Of a stretch of 60,445 bases of DNA, positions 24,913 through 31,044 are shown piece by piece. The stretch comes from Deltaproteobacteria bacterium (lineage in GTDB: Bacteria; Myxococcota_A; Polyangia; Polyangiales; JADJMO01): NCBI GenBank assembly GCA_022843175.1, contig JALHOE010000029.1:1-60445 (forward strand), given 5' to 3'. The notes beneath the pieces are model-generated. The model was not told where the DNA came from, did no database searches, and saw only the letters and a list, made by a program, of their open reading frames with translations. Both the position numbers and the translations under genes were made by a program. Positions within the stretch are counted from its first letter, which is position 1. Every line of letters begins with the position of its first letter.

Positions 24913-25236
24913 ATGATCCGCGAAGATGACGACCTCCACACGGGCCACGAACACGCTGGGGAGAACCTTGGAGAGGTTGCACCTCCGCCGGCCCGTGTTG
25001 CAGAAGAGAAGGCTCCCGAGCAGCCGCGCAAAAAGGCACGTCGAGGCTTTGCCGCGATGAGCCCCGAGAAACAGCGCGAAATCGCCAGCCTCGGCGGTAA
25101 GGCTGCACACGCCAAGGGAACTGCTCACGAGTTCTCCCCCGAGGAGGCCCGTGAGGCCGGTCGCAAGGGCGGTCAGGCGGCGCAGCGCGCTCGCCAGACC
25201 AAGCCGGAGACCGAAGAAGAGCCGACCAAGCACTGA
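24913..25236 (+). CDS. KGG-repeat stress-type protein
   Basis: 107 residues, very hydrophilic. The C-terminal half has two KGG-type repeats: 'SPEKQREIASLGGKAAHAKG' and 'SPEEAREAGRKGGQAAQRAR'. These match the family of GsiB-like and 'stress-induced acidophilic repeat' proteins, thought to be disordered and made in stress. The N-terminal half is acidic ('EDDDLHTGHEHAGENLG'). A strong GGAGGAA ribosome site precedes the ATG, suggesting high expression. A large hairpin terminator follows. Confidence 0.85.
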   Translation: MIREDDDLHTGHEHAGENLGEVAPPPARVAEEKAPEQPRKKARRGFAAMSPEKQREIASLGGKAAHAKGTAHEFSPEEAREAGRKGGQAAQRARQTKPETEEEPTKH

Positions 25237-25272
25237 GCTCGGCCGTAGCCCCGTCCCATAACAAGCCACCTC

Positions 25273-25332
25273 AGCCGCGAGCGTGAGCACGTGGGTATTC
25301 AAAAGATACCCGTCGGCTCACGCGACGCGGCT
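25273..25332. terminator. Large hairpin between convergent genes (bidirectional terminator)
   Basis: Arms of about 27 bases (AGCCGCG...GGGTAT and ATACCC...CGCGGCT) with roughly 24 pairs surround the loop TCAAAAG. It ends 8 bases before the yggS stop and lies 36 bases after the KGG gene. A short T-rich stretch (GTTCTGATTT) follows on the + side, and TTTTGA occurs in the loop for the other strand. Confidence 0.65.
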
Positions 25333-25340
25333 GTTCTGAT

Positions 25341-26006
25341 TTAAGCGCGCGCCCCGAAGATGGCCGTCCCCACGCGCACCATCGTCGCGCCCTCTTCGAC
25401 CGCGACCTCGAGATCATCGGTCATTCCCATCGACAACACGGGGAGCGCGACTGCGCCGCCATGCGCGTCGCGCAGTTCGCGGAGGGCGCGGTGAAATCGA
25501 CGCGGGTCGTCGCTCGGCGGAGGGATCGACATCAGGCCGCGGAGGCGCAGCGAGGGGATGGTCATGATCGTCGCGATCAGTGACGGTAGCGTCGCCGGGC
25601 TGACGCCTCCCTTGGACTCCTCGCCGCCGACGTTCACCTCGATCAGCACGTCGAGCACGCGGCCCTCGGGCACCCGCTTGCCGAGCTCGCGGGCGAGCCG
25701 CTCGCTGTCGACGGCGTGGACCATCGTGGCGATCGGCGCGACGGCCCGGGCCTTGTTGGTCTGCAGCCGCCCGATGAAGTGCCACTCGATGCCGAGGTGG
25801 CCGAGCGCAGCGCTCTTGTTGACGAGCTCCTGCGCGTAGTTCTCGCCGAAGATGCGCTGCCCGGCGGCGAAGGCCTCGGCGACGTCGCTCGCGGGCTTGG
25901 TCTTCGAGACCGCGACGAGCGTGATGGTCGAGGGATCGCGGCCCGCGCGGGCGGCGGCAGCGTCGATGCGGGCGCGCACCGCGGCGAGGCGTTCGGCGAT
26001 GCTCAC
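25341..26006 (-). CDS. yggS: YggS-type pyridoxal-phosphate homeostasis protein
   Basis: 221 residues. The PLP Lys is K35 in 'LVAVSKTKP'. Other family blocks are 'FGENYAQELVNK', 'WHFIGRLQTNKA', 'VNVGGEESKGG' and the phosphate-binding 'LSMGMTDDLEVAVEEGATMVRVG'. It binds PLP without known catalysis and keeps B6 and amino-acid pools balanced. The GTG start overlaps the stop of the upstream lipoprotein gene by four bases, so it is translated with that operon. This is a surprising partnership for a housekeeping protein. Confidence 0.93.
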   Translation of the reverse strand: MSIAERLAAVRARIDAAAARAGRDPSTITLVAVSKTKPASDVAEAFAAGQRIFGENYAQELVNKSAALGHLGIEWHFIGRLQTNKARAVAPIATMVHAVDSERLARELGKRVPEGRVLDVLIEVNVGGEESKGGVSPATLPSLIATIMTIPSLRLRGLMSIPPPSDDPRRFHRALRELRDAHGGAVALPVLSMGMTDDLEVAVEEGATMVRVGTAIFGARA

Positions 26007-26542
26007 GGGCCCTCCGAGCAGCGGGAGAGGGCGTCGTCGTCGCTGCAGCTCGACTTGTCGATGCACTCCGTCATGGAAACGATCAGCTCCTTGCGCACGA
26101 CCGCGAGGCTCTTGCTCTGCGCCGATTGGGCGAGCTTCTTGCGCAAGCTCGCTTCGCAGTCGGAGGCGACCTCGGTGCTGCATCGGGCGAGGCGCGCGCA
26201 GATCGCTCCCGCCACCTTGCCGAGCGCCTCGTCGTCCGTCGCGTAGGCCTCGAGGGTCGCCGTCCAGCAGAGAGCGACGGCCTGCCTTCGATCGGGCAGC
26301 GTGTGGGACTCGCACGCCGCCGTCTCGCGCTCGATGCAGCTCGCGAAGGCCGGCTGCACGCCCGCGCGGAGGCGCGACTGGTCCCGCGCGCAGGAGGCTT
26401 CGCAGGCCACCGGGGCGAGCTTGCACGCGACCATCCGCTCGCAGAGCCGCGCGCACGCGTCGGCCTCGGTCGGCGCGGGGCGCGGCTTCGGCGAGGCGAA
26501 CGCGCCGCCGCACCCGAGGAGGAGGAGGATCAGGCGCTTCAA
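26003..26542 (-). CDS. Lipoprotein paralogue 3 with Cys motif
   Basis: 179 residues from a TTG start ('MKRLILLLLGCGG', lipid Cys 11) whose TTGA overlaps the upstream stop. The Cys motif is C-x3-C-x5-C-x6-C-x3-C in 'CARLCERMVACKLAPVACEA', followed by more Cys ('ASCIERETAACES', 'ICARLARCSTEVASDCE', 'TECIDKSSC', 'SRCSEG'). It shares the motif and layout with the two genes upstream, so the three are paralogues. The short Pro-rich linker (residues 16-24) fits a surface- or periplasm-facing anchor. Function unknown. Confidence 0.72.
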   Translation of the reverse strand: MKRLILLLLGCGGAFASPKPRPAPTEADACARLCERMVACKLAPVACEASCARDQSRLRAGVQPAFASCIERETAACESHTLPDRRQAVALCWTATLEAYATDDEALGKVAGAICARLARCSTEVASDCEASLRKKLAQSAQSKSLAVVRKELIVSMTECIDKSSCSDDDALSRCSEGP

Positions 26543-27129
26543 GAGGCCCCCGCGATCGTCCGCGCGTAGCACTGGTCGACGACGTCGTCGTGCGTCTCCG
26601 GCTTGGCGCACGGTGCTGCGTCGACGCAGGTGCGAAACGCCCGCACGCGCGCCGGCCGCAGCGCGTCGACGAGCCGCTGTCCGAGCTGCACCTCGGGCTC
26701 CTTGGGATCGAGCGTCGCTTGCATGCACGCGTCGCGACCGAGCTTGCCGAGCCCCATGCACCGCTCGCCGCGATCGCACACGGCCTCGGCCATGTCGCGC
26801 TGGTTCTTGTCGTCGCGGGGGAAGAACGCGAGCGTCGCGTCGAAGCAGCGCAGGTGCGCGGCCTCGCGGGCCTTGTCGTCGAGCTTGCCGCACTGCGCAT
26901 CGAGCTCGCGCGCGAAGCACTCCCCGTAGCGCGAGACGAAGCCCGGCTTCATCCGGGCGGCGTCGCCGCTGCAGCTCCTGGCGCAGTCCTTGGTGTCGGC
27001 GCCGCACGCGGCCTCGCGCGCGCACATGCGCCGGCATGCTTCGGCATCGACATCGACCGCCGGCGCCGGCTTGGGGGCGACCCCGGGCGCCGAGGCGCAG
27101 CCGAGCAACACCGCCACGACCCACCTCAT
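26539..27129 (-). CDS. Lipoprotein paralogue 2 with Cys motif
   Basis: 196 residues, signal 'MRWVVAVLLGCAS' (lipid Cys 11). The motif C-x3-C-x5-C-x6-C-x3-C appears in 'CRRMCAREAACGADTKDCAR'. Later Cys pairs are 'GECFARELDAQCGK', 'EAVCDRGERCMG' and 'RTCVDAAPCAKP'. The gene overlaps both neighbours by four bases (ATGA upstream, TTGA downstream). It diverges strongly from its paralogues outside the Cys, so the duplication is old. No domain of known function is seen. Confidence 0.75.
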   Translation of the reverse strand: MRWVVAVLLGCASAPGVAPKPAPAVDVDAEACRRMCAREAACGADTKDCARSCSGDAARMKPGFVSRYGECFARELDAQCGKLDDKAREAAHLRCFDATLAFFPRDDKNQRDMAEAVCDRGERCMGLGKLGRDACMQATLDPKEPEVQLGQRLVDALRPARVRAFRTCVDAAPCAKPETHDDVVDQCYARTIAGAS

Positions 27130-27788
27130 GGACTGGCGGCGCTCGCGAGCACGTTGTCGAGGCACCCGCTCAGCTCGGTGGCTGCGTCCGGCGAGCGTTT
27201 GTCGCACGGCGCGCTGCGGATGCAGCTGACGACCGCGTCGACGCTCGACGGCCGGAGCGCGCCGTAGAGCGAGAGCGAGCCGGAGCCCTCTTCCTCCGTC
27301 TTGCGGATCGCGTCTCGGCCGCGACCGAGGCACTCCGATTTGACGAACACGCCCTCGACGCCGCACTCCTTGGTGCGATCGCAGTGCGCGTTGGCGAAGA
27401 GGTCGACGTTGGCGCCGGCCTCGTTGCGCTTGAGCTCCGTGGCCTCGAGGACGCAGCGGCCGATCAGCTTTCCGCGGGCCTTCTGGCCGGCCTCGGTGTT
27501 GTCGCAGGTGGGCGGCGACTTGCTCTCGACGCAGGCGACCATCGCCTCGACCACGTCGCTCTGGAGGACGCGCGCGATGGGGAGGCAGCGGCGGACGCAC
27601 GGCTCCTTGGGTGCGCCGCACTTGGATTGGGTGGCGCAGACCCGGTTGCAGAGCAGCTCTTCGTTGCCGGCCTTGGCCACGACCGACGCCGACGTGGAGG
27701 GCGCGGGCGAGGGGTGGGGCGGCTCGGGCGGCTTTGCGCCCGTACACGCGAGCAGGAACGCAGCGCAAAGGAGGCGGGCGGGGGCCAT
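27126..27788 (-). CDS. Lipoprotein paralogue 1 with Cys motif
   Basis: 220 residues, the first gene of the operon. Lipid Cys 15 ('LLCAAFLLAC'), a Pro/Ser linker (residues 17-35), then the motif C-x3-C-x5-C-x6-C-x3-C in 'CNRVCATQSKCGAPKEPCVR'. Further Cys pairs follow ('AHCDRTKECG', 'SCIRSAPCDK'), the second like 'TCVDAAPC' and 'ECIDKSSC' in the other two. A Cys-pair near the C-terminus is therefore also shared. The next gene overlaps it by four bases. Unknown function; exported by lipobox. Confidence 0.76.
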   Translation of the reverse strand: MAPARLLCAAFLLACTGAKPPEPPHPSPAPSTSASVVAKAGNEELLCNRVCATQSKCGAPKEPCVRRCLPIARVLQSDVVEAMVACVESKSPPTCDNTEAGQKARGKLIGRCVLEATELKRNEAGANVDLFANAHCDRTKECGVEGVFVKSECLGRGRDAIRKTEEEGSGSLSLYGALRPSSVDAVVSCIRSAPCDKRSPDAATELSGCLDNVLASAASP

Positions 27789-27863
27789 CGGGCCGCCCAC
27801 GTTAGGACGACCGCGCGCGGGGGGGGAAGCCCGACGCGGATCGTGCCATGGTCGCTCCGTTCG

Positions 27864-28559
27864 ATGGTCGGCTCGAGCCCTCCGCAGCAGCTTCACGTCC
27901 GCCCGATCGGAGTCCCCGGCGAGCGCGCGATCGAGATCGTCAGCGACGACGGCGTGGTCCTCGACGGCCGGCTCGCGGTCCCGGAGCACGCGCGGCGCGC
28001 GGTCGTCATCGCGCACCCGCACCCGCTCTACGGCGGCTCCATGGACGATGCGGTGACCCTCGCCCTCGCGCGGATCCTGAACGAGCGGGGCGCCGCCACG
28101 CTCCGGTTCGACTTCCGCGGCGTCGGCCGGAGCGAGGGGCGTCACCACGGCACCCGCGAAATCGGCGATCTCCTCGCGGCGGTGGCGCGCTGCTCATTGC
28201 CCACCGCGGTCGTCGGTTATTCGTTCGGCTCGTGGGTCGCGCTGCAGGCCGCGCGCGCGCACCGCGTGCCGATCGACCGCATCGCGCTCCTGTCGCCCGC
28301 GATGAGCATCCTCGACTACGACCGCATGCCCGACGGGGGCGCGCGCTACGAGCGACCGATCGCGCTCGCCGTTGGCGACCGGGACGGGTTCGTCGATCCG
28401 CCGCGCGCGCGGGTGCTCGCCGGCCGGCTCGGCGCCTCGATCGCGGTGCTCTCGGGGGAGGACCATTTCTTTGCCCGGTCGCGCCGGCGAGTCGCGGAGC
28501 TCCTCGCTCCGTTCCTGCTCGGCGAGCGCGACCGCATCGACGAAGGGGATCTCGCATGA
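27864..28559 (+). CDS. Alpha/beta hydrolase
   Basis: 231 residues with a complete hydrolase triad: Ser in 'VVGYSFGSWVAL', Asp in 'AVGDRDGFVD' and His in 'SGEDHFF'. The oxyanion region is 'VIAHPHPLYGGSMDD', typical of the COG2945 branch (dienelactone hydrolase-like). The substrate is unknown. The ATG at 27864 is chosen; a GTG seven codons upstream also fits. The stop overlaps the start of the first PLP enzyme (ATGA), so the hydrolase is coupled to the two sulfur-metabolism enzymes. Confidence 0.85.
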   Translation: MVGSSPPQQLHVRPIGVPGERAIEIVSDDGVVLDGRLAVPEHARRAVVIAHPHPLYGGSMDDAVTLALARILNERGAATLRFDFRGVGRSEGRHHGTREIGDLLAAVARCSLPTAVVGYSFGSWVALQAARAHRVPIDRIALLSPAMSILDYDRMPDGGARYERPIALAVGDRDGFVDPPRARVLAGRLGASIAVLSGEDHFFARSRRRVAELLAPFLLGERDRIDEGDLA

Positions 28560-29770
28560 GCAGCTCCGAAGACCAACGCGGCCCGTCCACCCGCGCCGTC
28601 CACGCCGGCGTGCATCGTCCCGAGCGGCACCACGGAGTCCCCACTCCGATCGTCGAGACCGCGACGTTCACGTTCTCGTCGAGCGCCGAGGTCGCGGCGC
28701 ACATGACCGGCGAGCACGCCGATCCGCACCGCGAAGAATATGGTCGTTATGGAAACCCGACGACCCGCGCGCTCGAGGAACGACTCGCCGCGCTCGAGGA
28801 CCCGCGTGGCGAGAGCGAGTGCGTCGCGTTCGCGTCGGGCATGGCGGCGCTCACCACTGCGATGCTCGCGCTCCTCAAGCAGGGCGCCCACGTCATCCTC
28901 TTCCGCGACGGCTACCGTCGCACCCGTCAGTTCGTGAGCAAGACGCTCGCGGCGTACGGCGTCGAGCACACCGTCGTCGAGCCCGGCGACCTCGACGCGG
29001 TGCGGGCGGCGATCACCCCGAAGACGCGGCTCATCGTCGGCGAGTCGCCGACGAACCCGTACCTGCACTGCACCGATCTCCGCGCGCTCGCGCGGCTCGC
29101 CAAGGAGCATCGGGTCAAGACGCTCGTCGACACCACGTTCGCGACGCCGCTCAACCTCCGCCCGATCGAGCTCGGCATCGACCTCGTCGTCCACAGCGCC
29201 ACCAAATACCTCGCCGGCCACCACGACGTCCTTGCCGGCGCGATCATCGGCAATCGCGCCCTCGCGGGCCTGGTCCGCGAGCTGCGCGGCGTGCTCGGGG
29301 GCGTGCTCGATCCGCACGCCGCGTTCCTCGTCGCCCGCGGGCTCAAGACGCTGGCGCTCCGCGTCGAGCGCGCCAACGCCACCGCGCTCGCCGTCGCGCG
29401 CCAGCTCGTCGGGCATCCGCGCGTCTCGCACGTGTACTACCCCGGCCTGCAGTCGCACCCCACGCACGGCGTCGCGGTCGAGCAGATGCGCGGCTTCGGC
29501 GGCGTCGTCTCCTTCCGCGTTCGCAGCGACGGCGACGCCCTCGCGACCGCGAGCCGGGTGGTCGACGCGTTCCGCATGGCGCGCATCGCGCCGAGCCTCG
29601 GCGGCGTCGACACCCTCGTCGAGCAGCCCGCGATCATGAGCTACTACGAGATGACGACCGAGGAGCGCCGCGCCGCGGGCATCGAGGACGATCTCATTCG
29701 ACTCGCGGTCGGCGTCGAGGACGAGGCCGACGTGCTCACCGACGTGCTCACCGCCCTGGAGGCGCCATGA
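28556..29770 (+). CDS. PLP-dependent Cys/Met metabolism enzyme (gamma family), copy 1
   Basis: 404 residues. The PLP Lys is K217 in 'VVHSATKYLAGHHDVLAG', with 'EEYGRYGNPTT' and 'FASGMAALTTAML' on the phosphate side. This is the cystathionine gamma-synthase/gamma-lyase/O-acylhomoserine sulfhydrylase family. Its best guess is a trans-sulfuration or lyase reaction on homoserine, Cys or Met derivatives; exact specificity cannot be read. It overlaps both neighbours by four bases, giving a tightly coupled trio. Confidence 0.9.
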   Translation: MSSSEDQRGPSTRAVHAGVHRPERHHGVPTPIVETATFTFSSSAEVAAHMTGEHADPHREEYGRYGNPTTRALEERLAALEDPRGESECVAFASGMAALTTAMLALLKQGAHVILFRDGYRRTRQFVSKTLAAYGVEHTVVEPGDLDAVRAAITPKTRLIVGESPTNPYLHCTDLRALARLAKEHRVKTLVDTTFATPLNLRPIELGIDLVVHSATKYLAGHHDVLAGAIIGNRALAGLVRELRGVLGGVLDPHAAFLVARGLKTLALRVERANATALAVARQLVGHPRVSHVYYPGLQSHPTHGVAVEQMRGFGGVVSFRVRSDGDALATASRVVDAFRMARIAPSLGGVDTLVEQPAIMSYYEMTTEERRAAGIEDDLIRLAVGVEDEADVLTDVLTALEAP

Positions 29771-30966
29771 AGGACACACCGGCTTCGTCCACCGCGTGCG
29801 TGCACGGCGGCGAGCGGCCCGACCCATCGACCGGCGCGCTCGAGCCGCCGCTCCACCTCGCGAGCGCGTTCGCGTTCGACGACGCGGCGCAGGCCGCGGG
29901 CGCCTTCAGCGGCGAGAACGCGCACCTCATCTACGGCCGGTGGGGCAACCCGACGGTCAGCAACCTCGAGGCGAAGGTCACCGCGCTCGAGGCCCCCGGC
30001 GAGGAGAGCGGCTTCGACGCCTGCGCCACGGCCAGCGGCATGGCGGCGATCGCCGCCACGCTCCTCACGCTGTGCAACGCCGGCGAGCACATCGTCGCGC
30101 CGCGGTCGATGTACGGCGAATCGGCGCGCCTGCTCCGCGAGCGCCTGCCGAAGCTCGGGATTCAAACGACGTTCGTCGATCAGACCGACCCGGCGAGCTA
30201 CGAGCGCGCGATCACCGAGTCCACGCGCGTCCTCTACGTCGAGACGCCGGCCAACCCCACCCTCACCGTCACCGATCTCGCGGCCGTCGCCGCCATCGCC
30301 CGCGCGCGCGGGCTCACGATCGTGGCCGACAACACGTTCGCGACGCCGTACTGCCAGCGCCCTCTCGCGCACGGGGTCGACCTCGTGATCCACTCGATGA
30401 CCAAGGCGATCGGCGGCCATGGCGACGCGATCGGCGGCGTCGTCGTCGGCGACACGGCGCGCATCCGGGCTATCAAGGAGACCGCGATCAAGACCTTCGG
30501 CGGCGTGCTCGCGCCGTTCAATGCGCTCCTCATCGCGCGTGGCATCCGCACCTTCGCCCTCCGCGCCAAACAGGCGAACCAGACCGCGCTCGCGCTCGCG
30601 CACGCGCTCGCCGAGGACGGGCGCGTCGTCCGGGTCCACTACCCGGGGCTGCCGTCGCACCCGGGCCACGCGATCGCCCGGAAACAGATGTCGTCGTTCG
30701 GCGCGCTCGTCGCGTTCGAGGTCGAATCGCTCGAGATGGGGAGGCGGGTGCTCGAGGCGGTTCGAGTGGTCACCCACGCCGTCTCGCTGGGTGATGTCCG
30801 CTCGCTCATCACGCATCCCGCCTCCACCACGCACTTCTCCATGCCCGCCGAAGCTAGACGCAGCGCAGGCATCGGCGACGGGCTTCTGCGCATTTCGTGC
30901 GGAATCGAGGAGTCGGTGGACGTCGTCGCAGATGTGACGCGCGCGCTGCACGCCGCGGTTCGGTAG
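29767..30966 (+). CDS. PLP-dependent Cys/Met metabolism enzyme (gamma family), copy 2
   Basis: 399 residues, PLP Lys K213 in 'VIHSMTKAIGGHGDAIGG'. Other blocks are 'YGRWGNPTVSNLEAK', 'ATASGMAAIAATLL' and 'SLGDVRSLITHPASTTH'. The last favours methionine gamma-lyase or sulfhydrylase-type members. It is clearly different in sequence from the adjacent copy, so the pair is not a recent duplication. They may do successive steps such as synthesis and cleavage of cystathionine. The final gene of the coupled trio; a promoter for the next gene follows. Confidence 0.9.
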   Translation: MKDTPASSTACVHGGERPDPSTGALEPPLHLASAFAFDDAAQAAGAFSGENAHLIYGRWGNPTVSNLEAKVTALEAPGEESGFDACATASGMAAIAATLLTLCNAGEHIVAPRSMYGESARLLRERLPKLGIQTTFVDQTDPASYERAITESTRVLYVETPANPTLTVTDLAAVAAIARARGLTIVADNTFATPYCQRPLAHGVDLVIHSMTKAIGGHGDAIGGVVVGDTARIRAIKETAIKTFGGVLAPFNALLIARGIRTFALRAKQANQTALALAHALAEDGRVVRVHYPGLPSHPGHAIARKQMSSFGALVAFEVESLEMGRRVLEAVRVVTHAVSLGDVRSLITHPASTTHFSMPAEARRSAGIGDGLLRISCGIEESVDVVADVTRALHAAVR

Positions 30967-30995
30967 AGCGACGTCCGGGGGGTAAAGATCCGACC

Positions 30996-31023
30996 TTGCT
31001 GATCCGTAGCCCTCCCGTACAGT
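30996..31023 (+). promoter_or_regulatory. Putative sigma70-like promoter
   Basis: TTGCTG (30996-31001) and TACAGT (31018-31023) with a 16-base spacer lie ahead of the large repeat lipoprotein gene. The transcript would begin near 31030, just before the ribosome site GGAGGA at 31031-31036. The boxes match 3 and 4 of 6 consensus bases, so this is only suggestive. Confidence 0.33.
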
Positions 31024-31044
31024 GATGTACGGAGGATGTGAGCA

